Assembly (NCBI GenBank): GCA_015680905.1
Contig: CM027384.1
Coordinates: 71,271,501 to 71,335,500 of the forward strand
Origin: Coptis chinensis
Lineage: Eukaryota; Streptophyta; Magnoliopsida; Ranunculales; Ranunculaceae
Direction of reading: 5' to 3'
DNA length: 64,000 nt
Numbering within the stretch: the first letter of the stretch is position 1; each line of letters begins with the position of its first letter. The notes under the pieces are model-generated. The model ran no database searches. It was not told where the DNA came from and saw nothing but the letters and a program-made list of their open reading frames with translations. Positions 22,367 through 34,130 of the stretch are shown here, piece after piece. A program made the translations under genes and the position numbers.

Positions 22367-22620
22367 GCGACTACTACATAAATGCTCATTAACCACGGTA
22401 GGTCAAAGCGCATATACCACTGTTTCTCTAATAACAGTGGCTAATAGGCATATGCCACGGTAAGAAAAACTTTTCTAATTTCGGTACAAGCAAAAGCCAC
22501 TAGTCTCGTAAAACAGTGGTATATAGTATGTCATATACCACGGAACAAACCAATATCGCCTAATCTGTATTTTGATGTTCATATACCCCACGATGTGAAC
22601 AAAAAAGGTGGCTAATGTCT
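22367..22620 (+). repeat. CACTA left terminal and subterminal repeats
   Basis: After the terminal GACTACTACA come alternating direct and inverted short motifs: AACCACGGTA, ATACCACTGTTT, AACAGTGGCTAA, TGCCACGGTAAG, AAACAGTGGTATA, TACCACGGAAC. In CACTA elements such subterminal arrays bind the DNA-binding transposition protein. Confidence 0.78.
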
Positions 22621-24178
22621 GCAAAAAAATAAGCATACCATGGACAAAGTCGGTCTACCAAAACCCCACGCGAAAAATTAATATTAGAAAGTAGGGCCAA
22701 AAACCGTCTCGCGCTCAAACTTAGTCTTTTCAACTTCCAAAACTCTCTCTAAACTTCTAACTTCAGACTCTCTAAACTTCTCTCGGTCTCTCTTTTTTCT
22801 TCAACTTCTATCGTCCACTAGTGTTCTTCTTCAACTTCTATCGGTCTCTCATCGTCACCAGTAAAGCAGCAGAATAGTAGTGATTTTATTCTACAGCTCT
22901 CCCAAATTTCGGCTATCAGGTATTGTTTTTTGCTCTATTTAAATTCAATTTTGGCTGTAAAGTAATTGTTTTTGCTTTATATCATTGGTAGCTGTTGATA
23001 GGGTTCACAAAAAAAATAAGAAATTGCAATTTTTCTTTGCAAAATTTGGGGATTTTAGTGTAAAAGGAAACTCTGTATTTGTTCGATGAGGCTAGATATC
23101 ACGGAGTTACAGTCACTTGGGTTGAAACAGCTTAGATATCCATCAGAGTGTGTACATGTACACTACAGCCCAACCAATGAACTCAAATTACACAAAGAAA
23201 TTGAAAATTTTGCACGATTCTCGTTATTTGAACTCACCTTAAATATGACATCAAAGATCGGGATAGGTATCCAGTGGAAAGGTTGGAGATCAATTCGAAG
23301 CATTTTTTTAGCGTTTCCAAAAAGAGACCTAACTGCTTAAAAACCATGGGAGCCACCTTGAGCGTTTTTCAGAACCCTGGTTTCTGGGTGGTGCTAGGGT
23401 GATCCTTTCAAAAGATTCCGCATGACCCATTTGTTGAAGTCGGGAGAAGAGACCAAACTCTTCCAATGCTTTTTCCGGTTGAGTCACTTGTGAAAGTTTC
23501 CCACTCTTCTTTGGAAAAGTTTTTCCTTTCAGGTGTATTATGATAAGTTGACAAGTAAGAGTCGTAATCTGCCGAGCGCGGTGGTGGTATTTTAGTGGCT
23601 TAAGGTGTTTGACTGAATGAGTAAGAGATGGAGACTGTTCTCGTACATAAACTGATTTTAGAAGCTCTTATGCCTGTTGTTTTACTATTAGTTTGCAAGT
23701 TTGCTTATTGTTGATTGATATATTGGGGTGAACGCTTTTGGTCGATCGTGGATTTGAGTCGACAAATAGATAAACACTCAACGGTAAAAAAGATTACTAG
23801 CTTTCAATTTGTTGATTGTGTGTGTGTGTCTTTTTGCAAAGTTAGGGTAACTGAATATTATGATCTAGGAATTTCTGATATCAAGACCCTAATCTTAATG
23901 CTACACTTAGCTATTTCATTTTATTCTACCAAGTATCTAGGTGGTCTGGTCGGGCACATGTAAGGAAAGTAGGAATTTCCCCATTCATACGCCTAAATCC
24001 ATTCCCACGCTTACACTTTTGGCACCTTAGGTTGATTAGTACAAGGTTATATTGCATGTTTTATTTGCTTCAACCACAGATTGAGCCAAAATCTATGAAT
24101 TGTGTGATTTTATCTTGCTTAATCACATTTTTTTTCATGTGTATGTAGTACTTGTGTATTGAATTTTCGACATTGAGT
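22621..24178 (+). promoter_or_regulatory. TNP2 upstream region with leader and probable leader intron
   Basis: A CT-rich block (22725-22870, CTCTCTAAACTTCT repeated) resembles a plant 5' leader. A possible donor follows at GGCTATCAGGTATTG near 22912-22926. The stretch to 24178 has only short frames and could be leader intron or degraded sequence. No firm TATA box was assigned. Confidence 0.4.
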
Positions 24179-27100
24179 ATGGATAAGCCTTGGATGTCTA
24201 TGGATAGACCGTCGATGAATAAGAGGAAGGGGTCAAGTATTTTATAAAATGTCTTTGAGAGCATGCAGGCCCGCATAATCTTAATTTCATAAGATGCCCA
24301 TGCCTTAATTGTGGGAACCACTTGCATCGAGTTTGGACGATATTAGGGATCATCTGTTTCATGTTAGTTTTGAAAAAAGTTACAAAACGTGGATATGGCA
24401 TGGGAAAAGCCTCATAGTGGAAAGTCCCGGTGTCAACACGCATGAACCTCCATGTCAAGACTTTGATATGGAAACCCCATGTGATTTTGGGGACACAGGT
24501 TAGAATGGTTAATGATGCATATGAGAGTTTTCACGGGGAATCCCGAAAAGCTTTGTAAATTGCTTGAAGATCTTTGAGAAACCTTTGTACAAAGGTTGCA
24601 AAAGCTATACAAAGTTATCATCCCTTGTGGAATTGTTCAACTTGAAAGCCAAGAGTGGGTGGTCGCACACGAAGTTTTACCAAGCTATTGAAGGTGTTGG
24701 GAAAAATGTTGCCGGATAATAACGAAGTGCCACAATCCATGACCAAAGCTAGAAATATTTTGTCTACGTTTGGAATGGAAGTTCAAAAATTCATGCATGT
24801 CCCAATGATTGCATACTTTACAGAGGAGATGAGTACAAGGATTTAACTAGTTGTCCAACTTGTGGAACGCCGAGATATCGGGAAAAAAGCGGTAAAGCGC
24901 CGGGAAAAGTTTTGTGGTACTTTCCGCCTCTCCCAAGGTTTGCAAAGATGTTTCAATCCGCTCAGACATCAAAGGATTTGGTATGGCATGCAGATAGAAG
25001 AGTAGAAGTTGATGGTCAAATGCATCATCCAGCAGATTCTCCAGCATGGAAAGAGGTTGATAAAAGGTGGCCAGAGTTCGCTGAAGATCCAAGAAATCTG
25101 CGACTTGCTCTTTCGACAGATGGGATCAATCCACATAGTCATCTCAGCTCTAGGCATAGTTGCTGGCCGATTATGTTGATCACTTACAATCTTCCGCCAT
25201 GGTTATGTATGAAGAGAAAAATTTTGATGCTGACAATGTTGATATCAGGTCCCCGACAACCTGGTAATGATATTGATGTTTACCTTAGACCTTTAATTGA
25301 AGATTTACAGGCTCTTTGGAATCCTGGTGTGGAGGTTTATGATGCCTACAAGCAAGAATCTTTTACATTAAGGGTTGTTCTACTGTGGACGATCAATGAT
25401 TTTCCTGCTCTTGGAAATTTTTAGGGTGTAGTGTCAAGGGATATCTTGCTTGTCCAATATCGGTGAGAAAACTGATTCTACAAGATTGAAACACTTTCGA
25501 ATAAAAACATATATCAGTCCCATAGAAAGTTCCTTCCAAAAATCATCGTTATCGAAGGCAAAAGGAAGGCATTTAATGGTCGCAAGAGTTAAGATCACAT
25601 CGGACCCGTTAAACCGGAGAGGTGATTTGAGAAGCTCAAAGGGATGAAGGTTAGATAGGGAAACCAAAGCTGGTGATTCCAAAGCCAAAAAGATCAAGAA
25701 AGAAGTCAAAGGCATCCAATGAAGAGTCACAAACACGAGAGAAGCAGCCTAGCACTTCTGATGAGAATGAAAGTGGTAATTATTGGAAGAAGAGATCCAT
25801 ATTTTTTGAGCTTGAATATTGGGAATTCTTGCTTGTGCGACACAATTTGGATGTCATGCATATTGAGAAAAATATTTGTGATAGCATCATCGGCACACTA
25901 CTTAACATTAAGTACAAGACAAAAGATGACCTCAAAAGTCGCCTAGACCTCTTAGAAATGGACATGAGGAAGGAACTAGCACCAGAGAAAAGGGGAAATA
26001 GGACTTATCTTCCACCAGCATGTCATACGTTATCTAGAGCTGAGAAAGAAACAGTATGCAACACGTTGCGTGAACTCAAAGTGCCAGATGGATATTCTTC
26101 ACATTTTAGACACCGCGTGTCGATGCAAGATCTAAAAGTGTATGGTCTCAAGTCTCATGACTATCACATATTGATGCAGCAACTTCTTCCTGTGGCGATA
26201 CGATCAGTGTTGCCAAAGCACGTGAGGTATACCATCACTTTCGGTTGTGTTTTTTTTTTTCAACTCTCTTTGCACCAAAGTAGTGGATGTGTCCAAATTA
26301 AAGGAAATTCAAGACAATTTGGTCCTCACTTTATGTCTACTGGAAATGTACTTTCCACCATCGTTCTTTGACATCATGGTGCATCTATCTGTTCATCTTA
26401 TAAGGGAGGTTGAGCTTTGTGGGCCAATATTCTTTCGTTGGATGTATCCATTTGAGAGGCAAGTACACAGAAAATTGAATTAACTACTTTCAATAATTCA
26501 AGTAAAGCTTCATCAATTTGATTGTTTGTTTGTTTGTATTTTATCTTCTTTTGTCACTTTTTGAATATTAGGTTCATGAAAATACTAAAGGGTTACGTAT
26601 GAATCGAAATCGCCCTCGAAAAGGATGCATTGCTGAAAATTATATCCTTGAAGAAGCCATTTGAGTTTCTTAGCGAGTATTTATCCGGAGTGAATCAAAT
26701 TGGGAGTCCCATCAGTTAGAAACATGGATACTAATGATACGGAGAAAGAAAATACAATTTCTAATGGAAAGCCTCTTGGTGGTATGAATGTTGTTGAAGT
26801 CGACGAGAAGACTTGGGAGCAAGCTCATCAATGTGTTTTGGCAAACACTAATAACGTTCAACCTTATATCGAGTGTGTTAGTATAGAATTTTGTTTTTCC
26901 TTATTTCACCTAGACAGATAATGGTGACCAAGCTTTTTTCCTAACTTGATAGGAAGCATATGGAACACCTAAAGCTTACTTATCCTCGTAAGTCAGCCAA
27001 ATGGTATCAAGATGAGCACACTCGCACATTCATTTATTGGATTCGTCAAAGGGTAAGATTATCTGAAATTATTTTACATCTAATACAACTTTGCTAAATT

Positions 27101-27780
27101 CGACTAAGATTCTTGGATAACTTGGATAATCAGGTTAATGAGGAGGCAGCAGCTACCAGTAACAAACTTTCAAACACCCTGAAAGTTATAGCTCAAGGAC
27201 CTCGTCGAGGGCGTTCTAAAGTGTTCAAAGCTATGTTATTGGTGGATACCGTTTTTCATAATGAAGGATCATGAAGCTTCACTAGTAAACCAAAAAACAG
27301 TGGTGTAGGTTTAATGGCTAACAACAAAGGCAAATTTCTAGTGCAAAGGATAAGAACCCCGTTGTTTCAGAAATGGGTTACTACGGTGTTATAACTGAGA
27401 TATGGCTGCTCGACTATCTGGTACTCAAAGTCCCAATATTTAAGTGTGACTGGGTTGACAACAGAAATGGCATCAAAGTAGGCGATCCGGGTTTCACTTC
27501 TCATTGACCTTGGTAGAATTGGACATAAGGAAGACCCTTTTTGTGATGGCCTCTTAGGCCAAGCAAGTCTTTATGTACCGACCAACTCAATCTAAAATGG
27601 TCAATAGCTTTGAGGACTCCTGAAAGAGACTACCTTGAGGAAGGGAATGAGGATGAGCTAGATCATACAAGTAGTAAAGTATTTCCAGATGTTGACTCCC
27701 TTAGTTCAGGTGCATCAGTATCATCTTATGCGCGTGTAGATTGTGAGGGGACTTATGTCGACCCTACCTCAAACGATTAA
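24179..27780 (+). pseudogene. CACTA transposase TNP2 (Transposase_21)
   Basis: TNP2 is the main CACTA transposase, cutting the element ends in the nucleus. The start MDKPWMS at 24179 matches the family N-terminus. A Transpos_assoc region follows (HLFHVSFEKSYKTWIWHGK at about 24340-24410), then the Transposase_21 core (DLVWHADRRVEVDGQMHHPA to WTINDFPALGNF, 24970-25424), LDVMHIEKNICD at about 25845, a DUF4218-like part to 26458, and a DUF4216-like C-terminus with stop at 27780. Introns are visible at 26459-26571 (GC-AG), 26873-26952 and 27053-27133. Several frame changes and stops (for example near 24245 and 24845) make it a pseudogene. The length agrees with intact plant TNP2 genes. Confidence 0.88.
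26459..26571 (+). other. GC-AG intron in TNP2
   Basis: The exon end PFER joins FMKILKGY across a donor AG|GCAAGT and acceptor ATTAG, in phase. The donor is the strong consensus of the rare GC-AG intron class. Confidence 0.65.
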
Positions 27781-28050
27781 GTTAGAGCATGTTATGATTT
27801 TTTCCTTTCTATGGAGATGTTTGAACAAGTTTGTTCCTTTATTATTTGACTATTGAATATTGTTATTAAATGTGAATTCGTACCTACTTTGATATTTATA
27901 TTTGCCTTAATACTTTAATTCATGTTATGGATGATCATTTGTCTTATTATTGTTTAATTAATATTGTCCAAGTTATTGATACCTAGCTTATTTCATATGT
28001 TGTTATTGGTTCAAGTCTTCATGTCTATACTTGGTATATAGGAAATCAGC

Positions 28051-28673
28051 ATGGATCCAGGAGAGAATTCTGATTCCGATTCAGATATGGGAGTTGAAGA
28101 GACTTCCGATACACCAATGGAAGTTAACAATACACAAGCTTCAAGTGTAGAAAGGACAGGAAGAGGAGCAGTTCAATGCAAAAAGATAACAAAAATGAGA
28201 AAGGGTGAACTATTGAATGTTCAATACAATGAAGATGGTCAACGTATAGGGGAAGGCGGAAAGGATTTGGCAAGCTACTCAGGTTTGTTAGCGGAGTCCC
28301 GAATCTCTATTGTTGATTATGAAAATTGGCATGCTGTCGGAGATGAAGTTAGAGACTTGTTATGGGATAGTATAAAGGTAAATAGCTCCAGTTGTAATAT
28401 TAATTGTCTAATTAGTCTTAGTTTATTGTAACTTTATAGCTTATTCTTATTTTATAGGCCAAATTCAGCTTGACAAAGACTAAAAAAGAAGGGTGTTGTC
28501 TCGGATATTGGTGAGAAATGGAAAGAATTCAAGAGTCAGTTGACTAGGTACTATATCACTCCCTACAAAGACCAACCTGAAATGCTTTTTGAAGCCCCTA
28601 AAAACACGAGAAAAATATTAGGCAGAAGATTGGGAAAGATTTGTGAAGTCAAGACCGACACCAAAATTTCAGG
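28051..28673 (+). CDS. CACTA second gene, N-terminal exons (Transposase_24-like)
   Basis: ATG at 28051 opens an acidic N-terminus (MDPGENSDSDSDMGVEE), then a domain resembling the plant Ptta/En/Spm Transposase_24 family: VQYNEDGQRIGEGGKDLASY and VDYENWHAVGDEVRDLLWDS. Exon 1 ends at about 28377 (AAG|GTAAAT). The next exon, starting about 28459, reads DIGEKWKEFKSQLTRYYITP and ends at KISG near 28673 before GTTAGG; it shows one small frame discrepancy near 28490. It follows TNP2 in the same orientation, as usual for two-gene CACTA elements. The protein probably binds the element's subterminal repeats. The next exon is about 19 kb away because of insertions. Confidence 0.7.
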
Positions 28674-29744
28674 TTAGGATAACTTATTTTTGTTAGTTTG
28701 ATTGGTTTTGGATAATTGTATTCATTTCTGATTAACAAGCATTCTATCTTCTCGATACTTCCCTCTTGCCTTCATCCCTAAAAACCTCAGCCATATGCTA
28801 TTACTTTATCTTTGGATTTTCTCTTGGGTGTGGGTGTGGGTAGTAATTTGGTAGTCTCTTTAGTCATAGTCGGGGGCGAAGTCTCCACGAGTCTAGACGC
28901 AGCTTGCTAGATAGCAGCTGCTACTTCCTCTCTAAAACAGGTGCTGCTAGTTAAGGAGGTTTTCCTAAATAGTAGCCAACTTTTAGAATAGTATAGAACA
29001 TTGATACCTTGTACTTTTTAAAAAGATTAAGCATTTACGGGCATATCTGATTTAGTGTTGGTCTTTGTCTCTCATTCCCCTACTATTGATATGAATTGCC
29101 ATACTTGCCTTATGCTATTGGCCTTGAATTGGATTATGAGTATTTTCTTAGAATGGCCAAAGGTGCCCCTTCCTTAGCTGATATGAGTATTTTCTTCAGT
29201 ATGCATCTTAAATTGGATTTTCTATTATTGATACTAGTTGATTCATATAAAAAATGACAACCATGCAGCTGTGTCTATACTTCTGGTACCAGTGTTCACT
29301 TGGGGTGGTGTATTGTCTGGTGATAGTGGTTGATTGTGAAGTATTGTGTGATTCCTTAGATTGTGAAGTATCTGGTGATACTTCTGGTACCATTCCTTAG
29401 ACTGATTGTGAAGAGTATTTGACAGTGGATAATCTGAAGACTGAAGAGTATAGATTGCACATTCTAACAAGTGCCTGAAAAGTTTGTAACTCCTAATGAG
29501 AATTTGTAAGTCCATAGGAACTAGCAACCACTAGCATATAGAGACTCTGACTTGAACCATGACCTCCTAGGTTCTAGACAGCATGAACAATCCCCTACGA
29601 TAAAGATGGATGATATACTTTTGGGTGTAAATTGTGCGAGTCTATGCGTCAATCACAATTGTAGTAGAAGTTCTTATTAGAACCCGCTTAAAAGTAAACA
29701 AACAGAAGGTTCTGCTGCTATAATGAAAAAAGAAAATGGTTTGT
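28674..29744 (+). other. Start of the expanded CACTA intron, no gene
   Basis: AT-rich intron-like sequence after the donor at 28674. Around 29270-29400 short phrases repeat (CTTCTGGTACCA twice; TTAGATTGTGAAGTATC variants). No coding region is supported. Confidence 0.4.
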
Positions 29745-30091
29745 TGCAACTGTGTGGAGGGTGTGTTATGTTCAGGAGACACAGTTTGTTGCGAATCGTG
29801 TTCATATCTTGTGATGAGAACACGGTTTGTTGCAAGAACTGTGTCTATATAACCGTGAGAACACAGTTTGTTGCAACTGTGTCTATACTGTGACAGAACT
29901 GTGTATATCTCGACTAGCCGGGATATGGGGCCATTCGTAAGCCAAGGACTGCCTTCCTTGCTTTGGTTTCTTTTCATCATCAACCGCTTCAACTAGAAGC
30001 GTGATCGATGAAACTAGATCAATCATTTGAAACTTCGCTCTATTGCATCTCCTGAACCGCGAAACCTATCGCATTCTTTTTTTAAGGCTGG
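29745..30091. other. Mitochondrial-like segment, left part (copy 1)
   Basis: The block includes repeated ACACAGTTTGTTGCAACTGT and CTGTGTCTATA phrases, then CGACTAGCCGGGATATGGGG and GAAACTTCGCTCTATTGCAT. It recurs at about 42705-43225. The style resembles plant mitochondrial intergenic DNA (higher GC, GAAAG/CTTTC-rich). The family C LTR element split this copy: 30091 continues at 42487. Organelle origin is inference. Confidence 0.5.
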
Positions 30092-31478
30092 TGATAAATG
30101 TTAAAATGACGTAGTTTACCTACGTAATGAACTAAGAATTCAAAACGTAAGTAAACTAAACTGGTCTTTTACGTGCTTGAATTATCAAAGATTTCTACTC
30201 TCAATCCTATGAGATATAGTGGAGTAGATAAGTTCGTTCCACTCCTAGTGCTCTAGCATGGATGTTTTCTAATCTAACTAGTCGTTTTTAAGTCTATGAG
30301 AGTTTTACGAAGGGAATTATACTACGATGCAACTACCCACAAGATGCAACTAGTCGACATTATCTAATAATTATGGGAAGGCTACGTTGATTCTATGATA
30401 AGGAGTTAGAGGGGATTGATTCCACCTTAACTCAACTTAATCCACTAACGATTTAATCGTTAAGTAATCGAATGAACTGCCCATCAAGAACAATTGGTTA
30501 TTCCTAATCCCTAATTATACATGGCATTTCTACCAATCATAACTAGCATGTGAACAATTAAACCCATTCTCATGGTGAACTAATCATTTCTAGAGTGGAA
30601 TAGAAAATCGGCGACTCTACGATAATGGGACTCAAGCTTTCATCAAGGCTTCACAACCCCTCTAATGGAGGTTTAGCCTTGATTCATTCATAATCATTTC
30701 CATTTATATTAAAACTAATCATAATATAAAGCATTGAAATTTACTTAATTTAACAATAATGAAATCTAATTTAATGACTAAATTGAAATAAGGACAAGAA
30801 TTGAAATTAGATCTAGAAATGGATTTGACAAAAATCGAAATTGATAAGAAATACTACTTTATTGATCTAATTAATTTGAAGAACAAGATCCAAAGGTTTA
30901 ATCTAATAAGGGATTTGAAACTAATTAAAGAAAACAATTAAATCTAGATCTAGAAGCTATTTTAATGGCTACTTTCTATTCTAAGCTATCTACCCTAATT
31001 CTCTACTATTTTATCTACCATTAACAAAGAATTAAGCTTTTTTTTTTATACATTCAGATCCAAAAATCGTGCATGGGCTTGGAGCCATGTTTTGGGCCAG
31101 AGAATCAGGCCCAAAACCCAATTCTTTCAAATCCAAAAGGCCTCTTCAGCTGCAGTTGGCTTCCACAGACTTTTCGTCCACTTCTGCTCCTCTGATTGGG
31201 TCAAGGCTTGGACCATTGCAAAGCTCTTTCGAGCCGGTCGTTTTGACATAAGGTAGGCCTCATTCGAGGTCTCGAGTCCAAAGATATGGCATTCGGAAGT
31301 TCTGTGACTTTTGCTCCTTTATCTCGCTAAAAGTGGCACATTTCTCGCACATAATGGACTTTGAAGCCCGAAATGCATAAAAACACTTAATCAGTATTAA
31401 CTCTTACTTATTATTCACATAATTGGTCTAACATTATGATTATTAAGGGGTTAAAACTACAGTTTTGGGCTCTTATCA
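30092..31478 (-). repeat. 3' LTR of family C
   Basis: Pairs with 41090-42481. Inward of it, the minus strand reads CATTTTGGGTGGTT just before TGATAAG, a plausible polypurine-type tract. Confidence 0.88.
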
Positions 31479-33746
31479 AACCACCCAAAATGACATTTTG
31501 TTTGTCCTCAAGCAAAGATGAGAAATTAGAATAAGTGACCAAAATGGAGTTCTACCTAATCTCGTTTTTTTGAGTGCGATTGCATTGACCATATGCAACA
31601 AGGCCTTAAACCACTAGGAATTCCCTAGTGGACGAGTTATAGCCCTCGTGAGAGTTTTCGATGAAGGTACTCACAAACTTCATCTATACTACAACGACTA
31701 AGAAAATAAAACTATTGTTTCCTTATTCATGCTCAACTATCTATACATCTCTCTAGCAATCACACAAGAATAACGGTCAAAACCCTAAGTTAATATATGC
31801 GTAATAATCAATCATCTACAATAAATATATATACAATGAGTAGTACTATCAAATGTTTAGCGGGTTTGTTTCTGAAAACTTCGGAATAATAGTCCTTAAG
31901 TAGGTTCTCACAATAATAGTCAAGAAACAACACTCTGATTTTTCCACTCAAGTTTAAGCTACTCCATTAATACAGTGATGGGTACACTTTACCTTACAAT
32001 CTCAATGACAACAAGGAAGCCGGTCGATCAAACACATCCTGCCACTTACTATCACACTAACCTATTCCTAATTGAGCTAGAGGTCTTTATTAGGTGTTAC
32101 GGGGATTAGGGTGGTTTAAGAAGGAAGGAAATGGATATTCAAAGGACAAGTCCGAGATAATAGAGTCTTCAGATTATGTAACTTAGAGAAAACCTTGTTA
32201 TTTTCTTTTTTGCTTCTATACTTTGTTTCCATCCTTAGCCATATTTTTTTTTTTCTTTTCTTTGGCTTTTTGACTCCCTTTTTTATTTCTATTTTTTGAG
32301 TTTTTATTTTATTTCTATTTTTCTTTTCTTTGGATGGAAACTTCTTTTCTTTATTTTTCTGAAGCAACTAACAATTTTTTTGTTTTACAGGGTTTTTCTC
32401 TTCTTCTTTCTTCACTCATTCTATTCCGGACTTATTCTAAATTGGGTAGGTTGATTTATTCTCTTTTTTTTTTTTTTTTTGTTTTTTTTTTTTTTTTGCA
32501 AGGGTAAAGGAATTGTGGTTTATGGAAGGGCTAATGAAAGGCTCAGAGTGGCGACTAGCGGAAAATAATTCATAGGTTTGAATTTCTGGCTATATCGATC
32601 CAAAGGCGGCCTAAATTCTCACTTAGGATATGGTTTAGTGATCAAGCAAGTGGGCGTGTGATTTCTCTCCGGATTTTACTTCTCCCTTGTGTCATTTCTC
32701 AAATGTTTAGCTCATATAAGGCTTTAGGCTATATTCTCACAGGATTTGTAGAATAAGTACTCTAGCCTAGATTTTGAAACTTCTCGCTAACAATCATAGA
32801 TACTCATGTAATATATTTATAGATAGATGCAAAGATTATTACCTCACATTATTAACCTAAGTTTCTAACAATTATTACGATGCAATGACTATGTGAGACT
32901 TCTAGATTGTTAAAAGCATGGAGAAAGAACAATACCAATATTCCTAAGTGTATAGCATGACTTATTTATTTATATTTTTAAATTTTTGAAATTTTAACTA
33001 GAAAACAAATGCATATTATGTCTATCTATATCGTAGCGAGATGTCTTAATTACACGTGTTTCTATGCCCCAAAACAAAAGCATGCTTTGTCCTCAAAGCA
33101 TTTAAATAAAGAGGGTAGGAAAAATACCATTGAAACGCGTGTGGAAATAAAGAACATCCGCAAAACAAAGTTAGAACGCACTAATATAGGAAATAAAACC
33201 CGACACAACTCTATAAGAGTTCTACCCATTATGGGGTTAACATAATTAAATTGCTTGGGACATAGCGGACACTTAACGTAACTAAAACTTACCTCCACTC
33301 CCTCCGTTGTTATTCGTCATCTTCGTCATCCTCTACTTCTATAAAGAAGTGAGGTTCCTTCAGCGCCTTGCCATGCTATGATAATTTGCCGGGCTTCACG
33401 CCATTTATCATCTATGGTTGCTAACCTATTAAGTGCCACTTGGTCCGATGGGGTGTAGGGTGCAACTGGTGAGGTTGTATCCGCCACCCATGCCAAGTCA
33501 TTTGACGGAAAGATCGAATAATACTATTGGTGGGTCGCGACCGTGTCTACCTTAATCCAATCCGTGAAACGTGTACAAAAAAACAGGAAAGAAATATATA
33601 GCATAATACGTGAAATTAGAACAGGCATAAGAAGGTACTTATGCCTCATGGTATGGGCTCGTGCTAAACTAGACATCAAAGTCACGGGAAGGTCATAGAA
33701 CCGGGTCCATTGGCTAAAGCAAGGAAAACGGCGCAAGTGGCGCCAT
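31479..33746 (-). other. Family C 3' internal region, non-coding
   Basis: Mostly T-rich on the plus strand, with two long T-runs near 32467-32497 and a K-rich low-complexity minus-strand frame at 32116-32367 that is probably not coding. No pol domain was seen. Confidence 0.45.
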
Positions 33747-34130
33747 TCACGTAAGAAAAACGCCATTCCCTAAAATGTTTAGCATAATCCAAAACATTAC
33801 AGTTCCTATGTTCATGGGGGGGCTACCGCGTATAACGTTATAGTCCCCTTGGTCCTCAATCTGGAAAATGCACGCCCCATAAGCCTCGTGCAAAGACTCA
33901 TAAGTATAGACATGCATATTATCGACCCAATAGCACCATGGGTCTTGTATCTCGTGGGCGGGCATAGCAAGTCCAAGAACAAATGCTAGCAAGAACACGG
34001 TAATTTCCATTGGTTCATCGTCAATGGTGATGGAGAACACTTGTTCTCCATCCGGTCTCTCAAAGAAAATGCAGTTATTATAAAATAAGATGCAAGTCTT
34101 TGGAGAATAAAGTTCAGCCGGTCTTACCAT
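33747..34130 (-). pseudogene. Unrecognised ORF in the 3' region of family C (fossil)
   Basis: A 127-residue minus-strand frame with MVRPAELYSPKTCILFYNNC and EVFSITIDDEP-like phrases lies between the protease and the 3' LTR, where Athila-type elements carry an extra ORF. I do not recognise a specific domain and assign no function. Confidence 0.35.

Noticed and set aside
32116-32367. Lys-rich minus-strand frame
   Set aside because: Low-complexity complement of a T-rich tract inside the family C element, with no coding features.
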